Assembly: GCA_001821015.1 (NCBI GenBank)
Contig: MHRQ01000020.1
Span: 77,535 to 141,534 of the forward strand
Direction of reading: 5' to 3'
Length of the DNA stretch: 64,000 bases
Origin: Candidatus Taylorbacteria bacterium RIFCSPHIGHO2_02_FULL_46_13
Lineage (GTDB): Bacteria > Patescibacteriota > Minisyncoccia > Phycocordibacterales > DSPV01
The position numbers were made by a program, and so were the translations under genes. Numbering within the stretch: the stretch's first letter is position 1; each line of letters begins with the position of its first letter. Of this stretch, positions 33,230 through 40,195 are shown piece by piece. Below the pieces are notes generated by a model. The model saw nothing but the letters and a program-made list of their open reading frames with translations. It was not told where the DNA came from and did no database searches.

Positions 33230-33448
33230 ATGACTACAAAGCTTATAGAAGAACAATTACACACGCTCAATCAAGAAGTGGCGCTTTTGCGCTCCGCTGT
33301 GTTAAGTGTTGTTGGGAGTGCTGATACTGAAGGGGAGTATCGTCCAGAATTTGTCTCAAGTGTTCTTGCTCGAGTCCACGCGCGTGTTGCTTCTCATAAG
33401 TTTACTAACTCTAAAAGTTTTTTAGCGCTTCTCCGAAAGAAAACTTAA
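33230..33448 (+). CDS. Putative antitoxin of type II pair 2
   Basis: A 72-residue helical, acidic-to-neutral protein (EEQLHTLNQEVALLRSAVLS, then EYRPEFVSSVLARVHAR). It is followed 12 bases later by a RelE-type toxin, so the antitoxin role is inferred from position. A GATAGT box lies 8 bases before the ATG. Confidence 0.7.
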   Translation: MTTKLIEEQLHTLNQEVALLRSAVLSVVGSADTEGEYRPEFVSSVLARVHARVASHKFTNSKSFLALLRKKT

Positions 33449-33460
33449 ATATTATTTTCG

Positions 33461-33721
33461 ATGAAGATTCTCTTAGACATTCGTTTTATAGAGGATACCC
33501 AAAAATTACCAAAAAGAACTCAAGAAAAATTAGCTCGCTTACTTAGAGTCCTTGGGCAAGACCCCTTTAGCTCCTTACTTCACAGCAAACGACTTAGGGG
33601 AGATTTGGTAGGTTTTCTTTCTTTTAGAATTACCCAAGAATGGCGAGTCATTTTTTATTTTCAAGATACGGATACAATCCAAGTAGTAAAAATTGGTCAT
33701 CGTAAGGATATCTATAAATAA
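33461..33721 (+). CDS. RelE/ParE-superfamily toxin 2
   Basis: An 86-residue protein, MKILLDIRFIEDTQKLPKRT, then SKRLRGDLVGFLSFRI, WRVIFYF and VVKIGHRKDIYK. It shows the RelE fold order, with the conserved Arg in the WRVIF strand and H-x-x-x-I-Y at the end, and is distantly similar to toxin 1. It is paired with the upstream small gene. It is followed within 40 bases by a TTATTGCC repeat. Confidence 0.83.
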   Translation: MKILLDIRFIEDTQKLPKRTQEKLARLLRVLGQDPFSSLLHSKRLRGDLVGFLSFRITQEWRVIFYFQDTDTIQVVKIGHRKDIYK

Positions 33722-33758
33722 TTTTAAATATGATTTCTACAAAAATAGTTCCGTCTAT

Positions 33759-33804
33759 TTATTGCCGAGTGAGTGATGGCAACAAAGGGTTTAATACCCT
33801 TTAT
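33759..33804 (+). repeat. TTATTGCC interspersed repeat, short copy
   Basis: ttattgccgagtgagtgatg, then gcaacaaagggtttaatacc. It matches the ends of the 90-base copies at 3841 and 6596 but lacks the internal hairpin. Confidence 0.8.
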
Positions 33805-33815
33805 ATTGTGATTGC

Positions 33816-33862
33816 GTATCCCGTCCCCTGCTTGTCTGCGCAGGCAGGCCGCGGGGGGATAC
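33816..33862. repeat. GC-rich hairpin
   Basis: gtatccc (33816-33822) pairs with gggatac (33856-33862), enclosing cctgcttgtctgcgcaggca. The high GC content stands out from its AT-rich surroundings. Confidence 0.5.
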
Positions 33863-33968
33863 CTATCTGCGTGCGTAACACGCGCAGGCAGAGGACGAGG
33901 CTAAACTTTATTGTTTAGCATAGGGGTCTTTATAAATATCGTGAACGTGGGGGTGATGCAATATCCCA

Positions 33969-34172
33969 ATGTCAAAAAAAGAAAGTATTGGTAGCCAAAC
34001 AGGGAAAAAGGATATGAGCGCAAAAGCGTTGGCAACTTTGCGTTCCCATGCCGATATTGTCGGGAATAATTCCGGGACCGATACCGCAGGAGCCACGGCA
34101 ACTTCAGGCACGGGGACGGTCAACCTCGGCATCGGGATGCCCAGTGCAAAATATGATATAATCTTCACATGA
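33969..34172 (+). pseudogene. Short frame carrying a piece of the surface gene's 3' end
   Basis: A 67-codon frame. Its second half, GTDTAGATATSGTGTVNLGIG, resembles the extreme end of the giant protein (ETDTASAEVTSGTGTTE), and at DNA level accgataccgca and caggcacggggacg are shared. The end NLGIGMPSAK echoes the NVGIGTTSP repeats. It is probably a recombined relic rather than a working gene. Confidence 0.4.
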
Positions 34173-34363
34173 TGAATCACTGGTCAATCAACACAAAAGA
34201 GCTTGAGAAATACCCGGAAAATTTTGCTATATGGAAGCTTGAACAGTGGGTTAATTGGGGTATTGGAACAAATCGTATCAAAAAAACTGATCTTATAAAA
34301 TACTGGGATAAAATTGATATAGATGTATGGAAACGTAAGGCGCTTTCACTAGCCATTTCTTAA
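34169..34363 (+). CDS. Small protein paired with an AbiEii-like nucleotidyltransferase
   Basis: A 64-residue protein rich in Trp, Lys and Ile (NFAIWKLEQWVNWGIG, DLIKYWDKIDIDVWKRKALS). It lies 13 bases before the AbiEii-type gene, the usual position of an antitoxin or accessory partner. No DNA-binding motif is certain. Its role is inferred from position only. Confidence 0.6.
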   Translation: MMNHWSINTKELEKYPENFAIWKLEQWVNWGIGTNRIKKTDLIKYWDKIDIDVWKRKALSLAIS

Positions 34364-34376
34364 ATACGTTATCTCC

Positions 34377-35036
34377 GTGTCATCAATATTGTCAGAAAAT
34401 CAAGTCAAGATCCTCTCACTTTTAAGTGAAGAAAGTTTAATTACCAACTCTTTCTATCTCTCTGGAGGTACCGCTCTTGCAGAGTTCTACTTAGAGCATC
34501 GTCTTTCAGAGGACTTAGATTTTTTTTCCGAAAAAGAATTTGATCCATTGTTTATCAGTTCTACATTCAAGAAGCTTCAATCTGAAACTGGTGCACAGAA
34601 AGTGCGTTATGAGCAAAGCTTTAATCGCAACCTCTTCTTTTTGGAACTTGCAAACGAGACAATAAAGACAGAATTTACTTATTTTCCTTTCACGCGAATT
34701 GAATCAAAAAAACAATTTGGCAAATTATACATAGATAGTCTTATTGATATTGCTGTTAACAAAATCTTCACCATCTATCAAAGGCCACGTTCTAGAGATT
34801 TTATAGATTTGTATTGCATTCTCATGAGCGAAAAGTCGTGGGGGATTGATGAACTGGCAAAAAAAGCTCAGATAAAATTTGATACTTCCATAGATTCGCT
34901 TCAGTTGAGTAGCCAATTCGTGAAGTCAGAAATCTTAAAAGACTATCCAAATATGATAAAAAAAATTGATGAAAAGGAATGGCAGGACTTTTTTATGAAG
35001 GAGGCCAAACGACTTGTAGAATCAAAACTTGAATAG
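34377..35036 (+). CDS. AbiEii/AbiGii-type nucleotidyltransferase
   Basis: A 219-residue nucleotidyltransferase of the DUF1814/AbiEii group: FYLSGGTALAEFYLEHRLSE followed by DLDFFSE gives the GG-T-A-L...R.S.D-x-D motif with the metal-binding aspartates (about residues 28-54). PRSRDFIDLYCIL is the second conserved block (K/R..R.D..D). AbiEii-like toxins act on tRNA or block growth on phage infection; others are house-keeping. It starts with GTG and follows a small partner gene, so it fits a type IV-like toxin-antitoxin pair. Confidence 0.82.
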   Translation: MSSILSENQVKILSLLSEESLITNSFYLSGGTALAEFYLEHRLSEDLDFFSEKEFDPLFISSTFKKLQSETGAQKVRYEQSFNRNLFFLELANETIKTEFTYFPFTRIESKKQFGKLYIDSLIDIAVNKIFTIYQRPRSRDFIDLYCILMSEKSWGIDELAKKAQIKFDTSIDSLQLSSQFVKSEILKDYPNMIKKIDEKEWQDFFMKEAKRLVESKLE

Positions 35037-35037
35037 G

Positions 35038-35058
35038 GCGTCCCAGTGCCGATATTGA
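35038..35058 (+). repeat. 21-bp GCGTTCCAGTGCCGATATTGA repeat copy
   Basis: gcgtcccagtgccgatattg plus one base. It differs at one position from the copy at 36547-36567 (reverse strand). A looser copy is at 34040-34059. Confidence 0.6.
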
Positions 35059-35109
35059 CTTGACGTCTGTGGCATCTTTGATTTTTTCATTCCATGTTAA
35101 GATGTCCGC

Positions 35110-36447
35110 ATGTTGAAAAAAGAAGCGAAAGAAAAATCGGCAAAAGGGGAGAATATCACAGAAGGCAAGGCAATCTCGGCCGGGGAAAATGTCGCGGACG
35201 CCACGGCAACTTCGGCATCGGGATGCCCCGTGCCGAAGTTTCCCGATGTTGAGGCGATAACTTTGAAGCCCGCCGAATCCTGCCCCTACTGCGAGTCGGT
35301 TGATTTCGTTAAACGAGGCGTGCGGAAAAATAAATTCGGCGAAGCGCAGATGTATCTCTGCCGCAATCCGCTGTGTGGCCGCACCTTCACCGCGCGGGAC
35401 ATCAAGGGCAAAAAATTCCCGCTTCGGATCATTATTGAGAGCATGAGTTATTACAATCTCGGCTTCACTCTGGAATATGCTTGCGCCTTGGTAAAGAAAA
35501 AGTTCGGCTCGGCGCCCGACCCGCAAACTCTTTCGGGGTGGATTGAAGAATACAAACCGCTGTGCCGATATGAGCGATTGCGTCCGTATGCGGTCAAGTA
35601 TTGCAAACCGGAGGAAACCGTTGAGGTGGTAACCATGGCGCACCGTCAGCTCTATCGTTTCCGTTATCATCGCGCTAAAACTTATTTGATGCTTGAAGAA
35701 TTTCGCAATCACTCGTTGAAACCGCTGAAAGAATATCTTGACAGTGTTTCCAGCGAAACTCCGCATCAATATTTTCAGGAAGGGGCGCGAATGTCAGAAA
35801 TTAAAAGCAAGTTTGACAAAGCGGATATGATCGTAAAATCAAAAGAAAATTTCGCCAATCATCTGGCGGCATTTGTTTTGAAAGCGGTTACGGAGAACAA
35901 GGCGCGACACGAAGAATTGCAGAGATTTTTCATCGCTAATGATTCGGTAACGGTGGCCACCGAAGTGTCGGTCTATATTCGGCACGAGGATGTGGAGCAT
36001 ATGGAAAATGTTTTGAAATTTAAGATTAGTGAGCGTCCCAATCCCGACGTTGCCTTGGCGTCTGCGGCATCCGAGACCATTCCCGCAGGATTCGTGATGT
36101 TAAAAGGTCATAAGCGTCCGGTCCCATTTCCCAAACTGTTGACCGGTCACATAGACTTCGTCCAAATCAGAAATGGTTGCGTCCATCTTCTGGACTACAA
36201 ACCGAATGCCGCAAAAGAACAGCCGATTGAACAGCTGACGTGGTATGCTATGGCTATGAGTCGGCTCACCGGGCTTCGCCTTTTCTCATTCAAATGCGGT
36301 TGGTTTGACGAAAAAGATTATTTTGAATTTTATCCGCTTCATGTGGTGAAGAAGCTCAATTACAATCGTAAGCGGAATGTCAGGTTTAAGGATGGTAGTA
36401 AAGTGGAAATTCCGAGTAAAGTAGACGGGAAGGCAGTTATTGTTTAG
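35110..36447 (+). CDS. Zinc-finger/HTH protein fused to a PD-(D/E)XK nuclease domain
   Basis: 445 residues. Residues 1-45 are low-complexity and contain a short stretch (ADATATSAS) related to the surface-gene fragments. Residues 58-95 form a transposase-type zinc ribbon, SCPYCESVDFVKRGVRKNK...YLCRNPLCGRTF (CxxC...CxxxxC). Residues 105-150 are a transposase-like helix-turn-helix (YYNLGFTLEYACALVKKKFG, PDPQTLSGWIEEY). The C-terminal third has the RecB/Cas4-like nuclease core: GHIDFV (motif I Asp), VHLLDYKPNA (D-x-K) and PIEQLTWYAMA (Q..xY motif). The combination suggests a site-directed nuclease. It is followed by a 21-bp inverted repeat beginning at its stop. I know of no named family with this architecture. 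Confidence 0.75.
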   Translation: MLKKEAKEKSAKGENITEGKAISAGENVADATATSASGCPVPKFPDVEAITLKPAESCPYCESVDFVKRGVRKNKFGEAQMYLCRNPLCGRTFTARDIKGKKFPLRIIIESMSYYNLGFTLEYACALVKKKFGSAPDPQTLSGWIEEYKPLCRYERLRPYAVKYCKPEETVEVVTMAHRQLYRFRYHRAKTYLMLEEFRNHSLKPLKEYLDSVSSETPHQYFQEGARMSEIKSKFDKADMIVKSKENFANHLAAFVLKAVTENKARHEELQRFFIANDSVTVATEVSVYIRHEDVEHMENVLKFKISERPNPDVALASAASETIPAGFVMLKGHKRPVPFPKLLTGHIDFVQIRNGCVHLLDYKPNAAKEQPIEQLTWYAMAMSRLTGLRLFSFKCGWFDEKDYFEFYPLHVVKKLNYNRKRNVRFKDGSKVEIPSKVDGKAVIV

Positions 36448-36567
36448 CGTTCCAGTGCCGATGTTGAGGTTGCACTTGCGGTATTGGGGACTCTTACCGG
36501 AATTGGTATACTTAAAAAGTCGGCAAGAGAAGGCTCAACGCGCCGTTCAATATCGGCACTGGAACGC
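36447..36567. repeat. 121-bp element with 21-bp terminal inverted repeats
   Basis: gcgttccagtgccgatgttg plus one base (36447-36467) and its near-exact reverse complement (36547-36567; 20 of 21 positions pair), around a 79-base centre. It lies exactly between the nuclease-fusion stop and the ATG of the four-helix-bundle gene, like a miniature inverted-repeat element. Confidence 0.7.
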
Positions 36568-36568
36568 G

Positions 36569-37000
36569 ATGTTCAAATTCACCCCCAAAAAACCAATCAG
36601 AAGTTTTCGCGATTTGGAAGTTTATCAAAAAACGCTTGAAGGCGTAGTGATTTTTTATAAGGACATAAGACCGGAGCTCGTGAAGCTTCAATACGATTTA
36701 CTGGAAGGAATGACCAATTGTGCGCTTTCAATCCCGCTCTTTGTCGCTGAATCTCACGGCATGCGCTTTTCGGATTTCAAACTAGCGGTTGCCACCCTTG
36801 AGAAAGCCATGCAGGACTGCAACAAAATGATTGTTTATCTTGAACAGACGGCCGGCATTTATGGCACAAAGCTTTCCGTGGACTTAATTGACGACCTTTC
36901 GCGTCGCTATATGGATACGCGTGGTAAAATGTTCCGGCTAGAAAAGTCCTGGCAGAAATTTCGCCAAGCGGATGTGGCGATGTCTAAATTCAAGAAGTAG
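36569..37000 (+). CDS. Four-helix-bundle (S23/Avd-like) protein
   Basis: A 143-residue all-helical protein. IRSFRDLEVYQKTLEGVVIF is the usual start of the 23S-intervening-sequence/four-helix-bundle family, and LPLFVAES-like IPLFVAESHGMRFSDFKLAV and EQTAGIYG follow. Proteins of this type include Avd, the accessory factor of diversity-generating retroelements, but no reverse transcriptase or template repeat is visible here. I chose ATG 36569, since the frame upstream runs through the inverted repeat. Confidence 0.8.
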   Translation: MFKFTPKKPIRSFRDLEVYQKTLEGVVIFYKDIRPELVKLQYDLLEGMTNCALSIPLFVAESHGMRFSDFKLAVATLEKAMQDCNKMIVYLEQTAGIYGTKLSVDLIDDLSRRYMDTRGKMFRLEKSWQKFRQADVAMSKFKK

Positions 37001-37007
37001 AGGTTAG

Positions 37008-37024
37008 CGAAGGTTCAACCTTCG
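37008..37024. repeat. REP-like palindrome, 3' side of transposase
   Basis: cgaaggttcaaccttcg, a perfect 8+1+8 inverted repeat. The TGA stop of the minus-strand transposase gene (37015-37017) lies in its centre. Confidence 0.9.
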
Positions 37025-37692
37025 TTGGAAAATTCAAGATACAGTCTAATAAAGCTATCGAAATCACACGTGTTGGGAAAATAAGTTGGGAAAGTCTCTC
37101 TAGCTAAGATAGTTTTTTCAGGGCGGCTTTCTCCAGTGTATTCTTTGTAGCTTGAAAAACGGTAGCCATCCAGGAAGGAATTTGCTTTCCGCATCTTTTG
37201 TATACCCGACTCCTTCCAATTTGGCTCTATGAGTTTTACTGGATTGAGATGAATGTATGCGAAGAGATATTTCAGGTACTCGTCTGTATGTGCATGTTTT
37301 GCCTTGAACCTTCCTTGAAATAATGCTCCAGTACGGTCGTATTTTTTGTTGAAGTACATGGTATATGCAGTATTGAGTTTCTGCATGAATTTACTAATAC
37401 CCAATCCTTTATCGGAAAACTCTTGGACGAGAAGATGAAAGTGATTTGGCATGAGACAATAGGCTCCGATTTTCACAAGTAATTTTCCACGATTAACGTT
37501 AAATATATCAGTTACTGAGATTCCAGAAATGAACAGCTCTCTTATATCAAGCGCGTTTTCGGTATTACATAAATACAAGAGCATTATAAACCTTGTCCGA
37601 TCGTGATCATTCAAAAAGGTCTCTCTTTTATCGGTGCCTCTATTATAGAGGTGATAATATTCGCCTGTACCGAATTGAAAATTTCTAGTCAT
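37015..37692 (-). CDS. REP-associated tyrosine transposase (Y1/IS200-like)
   Basis: A 225-residue HUH-type single-strand transposase domain. The order FGTGEYYHLYNRGTDKRETF, ARCL-like GAYCLMPNHFHLLVQE (HxH metal motif, about residues 77-92), ISKFMQKLNTAYTMYFNKKY, GALFQGRFKAKH and YLKYLFAYIHLNPVK (catalytic Tyr helix) is typical of RAYT proteins. These nick and move REP palindromes or stay domesticated. It is flanked by palindromes of one family: one overlapping its stop codon, two in inverted tandem 31 bases beyond its start. Copies of the same palindrome lie elsewhere in the window (6326, 42667). It starts with ATG 37692 and has no Shine-Dalgarno. Confidence 0.92.
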   Translation of the reverse strand: MTRNFQFGTGEYYHLYNRGTDKRETFLNDHDRTRFIMLLYLCNTENALDIRELFISGISVTDIFNVNRGKLLVKIGAYCLMPNHFHLLVQEFSDKGLGISKFMQKLNTAYTMYFNKKYDRTGALFQGRFKAKHAHTDEYLKYLFAYIHLNPVKLIEPNWKESGIQKMRKANSFLDGYRFSSYKEYTGESRPEKTILARETFPTYFPNTCDFDSFIRLYLEFSNEG

Positions 37693-37722
37693 ATATCGGT
37701 ATTGAGTTTATCAGATAAGAAA

Positions 37723-37756
37723 CAAAGGTTCAACCTTCGCGAAGGTTGAACCTTCG
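37723..37756. repeat. Two REP-like palindromes in inverted tandem
   Basis: 37723-37739 (caaaggttcaaccttcg, one mismatch) and 37740-37756 (cgaaggttgaaccttcg). Together they also form one 28-bp perfect palindrome, as in paired REP (BIME) arrays. Confidence 0.9.
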
Positions 37757-37783
37757 TTTAAGTTATTTTGCCTTAGTCTCTGG

Positions 37784-37789
37784 TATAAT
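37784..37789 (+). promoter_or_regulatory. -10 hexamer TATAAT before gap
   Basis: 6 bases before the ATG at 37796, with no Shine-Dalgarno. It indicates a leaderless GAPDH mRNA. Confidence 0.7.
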
Positions 37790-37795
37790 TTTGAT

Positions 37796-38818
37796 ATGAA
37801 GAAAATAAAAGTTGCGATTAATGGGTGCGGCAGAATTGGGCGGGCGTTTTTGAAGTTAGCGGTTAAGCGGCCGGAACTCCAAGTGGTTGCGGTCAACGAC
37901 CTCGGCGATATCAAAGACATCGCTTATCTTTTGAATTACGATTCGGTTTATGGGCAAAGCGGGCTTGGGGCGCGCGCCGAGGGAAGCGATTTGATTGTTG
38001 ACGGAAATAAAATTGCTTATGTGTCGGAAAAAGATCCGGCGGTTTTGCCTTGGGCGAAGTTCGGTGTTGATGTCGTTGTGGAGGCGACAGGGCGATTTAC
38101 TTCTTTCGAATCGGCACGGGTGCATATTACGGCGGGGGCGAAAAAAGTGGTGGTGACGGCACCAGTCAAGGATTCGCCGAAAGATAAAACCGAAGCGACA
38201 GTTTTGATGGGAGTAAATGAAGAAATGATGGGCGGGGCGACGGTGACTTCAAACGCTTCTTGCACGACCAATTCAGCCAGTCCTTTGATTGCGATTTTGG
38301 ATGAAGCGATTGGAATTGAAAAAGCGGTTTTGAATACTGTTCACGCTTATACCGCTAGCCAAGGAATTGTTGACGGGCCAAACAAAAAAGATTTTAGAGA
38401 GGGAAGGGCGGGGGCGGTAAATATCGTGCCGAGTTCAACTGGCGCGGCGATTGCCGTGACAAAGGCTTTTCCAAAGCTTGAAGGACTTTTTGATGGGATT
38501 TCTATTCGGGTGCCGGTCGTCATTGGGTCAATTGTTGACGTGACTTTTATTGCTAAACGCGAAACTAGCGCCGAAGAAGTCAATAAAATTTTAAGTGGCG
38601 CCGCGGCGGCGCCACGCTGGAAAGAGATTTTTGGAGTTACCACTGAGCCGCTTGTTTCTTCTGATATTATCGGTCAGCCCCTTGCATCCCTGGCAGACCT
38701 TTCTTTCACCCGTGTCGTCGGAGGAAATCTCGTTAAGGTCCTCGCGTGGTACGACAACGAAATGGGGTACACCTATACCTTAGTAGAGCATGTCATCCGT
38801 CTCGCCTCAAGTTTATAG
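37796..38818 (+). CDS. gap: Glyceraldehyde-3-phosphate dehydrogenase
   Basis: A 340-residue type I GAPDH converting glyceraldehyde 3-phosphate, NAD and phosphate to 1,3-bisphosphoglycerate. The NAD site INGCGRIGR is at residue 8. The catalytic Cys is in SNASCTTNSASP (about 153), the catalytic His in NTVHAYTASQ, and the phosphate sites are in SSTGAA and VPVV. WYDNEMGYT closes the protein. It is the first gene of the sugar-metabolism stretch and is transcribed from a -10 box abutting the start codon. Confidence 0.97.
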   Translation: MKKIKVAINGCGRIGRAFLKLAVKRPELQVVAVNDLGDIKDIAYLLNYDSVYGQSGLGARAEGSDLIVDGNKIAYVSEKDPAVLPWAKFGVDVVVEATGRFTSFESARVHITAGAKKVVVTAPVKDSPKDKTEATVLMGVNEEMMGGATVTSNASCTTNSASPLIAILDEAIGIEKAVLNTVHAYTASQGIVDGPNKKDFREGRAGAVNIVPSSTGAAIAVTKAFPKLEGLFDGISIRVPVVIGSIVDVTFIAKRETSAEEVNKILSGAAAAPRWKEIFGVTTEPLVSSDIIGQPLASLADLSFTRVVGGNLVKVLAWYDNEMGYTYTLVEHVIRLASSL

Positions 38819-38825
38819 AAAAGAT

Positions 38826-38939
38826 ATGAAAAAAATTATCATATATATAATTATCATCGTTGTTGTTGTGCTTGGTTATCTATGGATTAAAGGAACTTTT
38901 TATTATGCCCCAGAGCAACCAGTACCAGCAGGATATTAA
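38826..38939 (+). CDS. 37-residue single-span membrane peptide
   Basis: MKKIIIYIIIIVVVVLGYLW, followed by a short outside tail rich in Tyr and Pro ending PVPAGY. One membrane span and a positive start suggest an N-in small protein. It lies 7 bases after gap and is probably co-transcribed with it. No family recognised. Confidence 0.55.
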   Translation: MKKIIIYIIIIVVVVLGYLWIKGTFYYAPEQPVPAGY

Positions 38940-38984
38940 TATTTTGCATTGTCATTTTTCATTTTGATATTTTAATTTTAAATT
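38940..38984. repeat. AT-rich intergenic repeat before rpiB
   Basis: attttgcattgtcatttttc and attttgatattttaatttta, similar to 19341-19461. The repeat runs directly into the rpiB ATG. Confidence 0.45.
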
Positions 38985-39497
38985 ATGAAGATTTATATCG
39001 CATCAGATCACGCAGGGTATGACATGAAAAATACGCTTCAGCGTTTCCTTGTTGGCGAGGGGCACGAGGTGGTTGACTGCGGTCCGTATGAATTCAACGA
39101 AGCAGACGATTACCCCGATTATGTCGCTGAAGTTGCAAACCATGTGTCTAAAGAACCAGAAACCAATTGGGGAATCGTAATTGGAGGGTCCGGCGAAGGT
39201 GAGGCTATTATGGCCAATCGGTTTGCCAACGTCCGTGCGGTGGTGTACAACGGAGAGTCCAATTCTTTAGACGGCCGAAAAATGACGGACAAGATTACGC
39301 TTACCCGTGAGCACAACAATTCAAATGTGCTTGCTCTTGGTTCGTGGTTTCTCACTGAACAGCAAGCAAAAGATTCTGTCCTTCGTTGGCTCTCTACGGA
39401 ATTTAAACCAGAGGAGCGACACCTTCGGCGTTTACAGAAAATAGAAAAACTCGCGCCACACGGCGTTTCCGATTCAAGCAGTAATGCTTCGCTATGA
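38985..39497 (+). CDS. rpiB: RpiB/LacA-type sugar-phosphate isomerase
   Basis: A 170-residue isomerase interconverting ribose 5-phosphate and ribulose 5-phosphate. IYIASDHAGYDMKNTLQRFL and EVVDCGPYEFNEADDYPDY are diagnostic. The active-site loop reads GIVIGGSGEGEAIMANR, without the Cys found in many RpiB enzymes (G-x-C-G-T-G); some family members have such variants. It overlaps the next gene by four bases, so translation is coupled with the epimerase. Confidence 0.88.
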   Translation: MKIYIASDHAGYDMKNTLQRFLVGEGHEVVDCGPYEFNEADDYPDYVAEVANHVSKEPETNWGIVIGGSGEGEAIMANRFANVRAVVYNGESNSLDGRKMTDKITLTREHNNSNVLALGSWFLTEQQAKDSVLRWLSTEFKPEERHLRRLQKIEKLAPHGVSDSSSNASL

Positions 39498-40186
39498 AAA
39501 CGGTAATTGTTCCCGCGGTGCTTCCGGAGAGTTTTGGGGAGTTGTCGGAGAAACTATCTGAGGTGGTGGGTCATGCACTCTGGGCGCAAATTGATGTCTG
39601 TGACGGAATTTTTGTCCCGCGCGTTTCATGGCCGTATCATCCTGCTGATGTCAAAAAGTTTGGCGCAATTGAACGAGAGGAAGAAGGTCTTCCTCACTGG
39701 GAAGATTTTGATTTTGAAATTCACCTGATGGTTTCTGACCCGGTGGTGCAAGCACCAAAGTGGGTGCGTGCCGGTGCCACGAGAATCATTTCGCACGTGG
39801 AAGCGACAGGGGATTTCAGTGCCGTACAGAGTGCTGTCGGCGGAATTGTAGAATTGGGGCTTGCGCTTAAACTGGAAACATCGCTTGATTCCGTAGTGCC
39901 TTTTGCGGATAAGATTTCAATGCTTCAGCTAATGTCCATTTCTAAAATTGGTTATCAGGGTTCTAAATTTGATTCGTCTGCCATTGAGAAAGTCAAAGAA
40001 GCGCGCGAGAGATTTCCCAACCTTACCATAAGTGTTGATGGTGGTGTAAACTTAGAGAACGCGAAAGCTTTATTGGATGCTGGGGCAAATCAGCTTGTGG
40101 TAGGCTCGGCGATTTTTGCCGAGGAAGACCCCGCATTTGCCCTTGGCGCCTTCAAAAAACTTGCTAAAGAATTTGACTCCCGTTAG
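39494..40186 (+). CDS. rpe: Ribulose-phosphate 3-epimerase-like protein
   Basis: A 230-residue TIM-barrel protein. VPAVLPESFGELSEKL, QIDVCDGIFVPRVSW (D-x-x-D-G-x-F-V-P), FEIHLMVSDP, SVDGGVNLENA and ANQLVVGSAIF follow the Rpe order. The loop after DGIFVP is longer than usual. The enzyme equilibrates ribulose 5-phosphate and xylulose 5-phosphate. It sits between rpiB and the transketolase halves, which supports a pentose-phosphate role. Confidence 0.85.
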   Translation: MKTVIVPAVLPESFGELSEKLSEVVGHALWAQIDVCDGIFVPRVSWPYHPADVKKFGAIEREEEGLPHWEDFDFEIHLMVSDPVVQAPKWVRAGATRIISHVEATGDFSAVQSAVGGIVELGLALKLETSLDSVVPFADKISMLQLMSISKIGYQGSKFDSSAIEKVKEARERFPNLTISVDGGVNLENAKALLDAGANQLVVGSAIFAEEDPAFALGAFKKLAKEFDSR

Positions 40187-40195
40187 AGGAAAACC

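Noticed and set aside
36569..37000. Four-helix-bundle protein as Avd of a diversity-generating retroelement
   Set aside because: No reverse transcriptase and no template/variable repeat pair could be found within the window.
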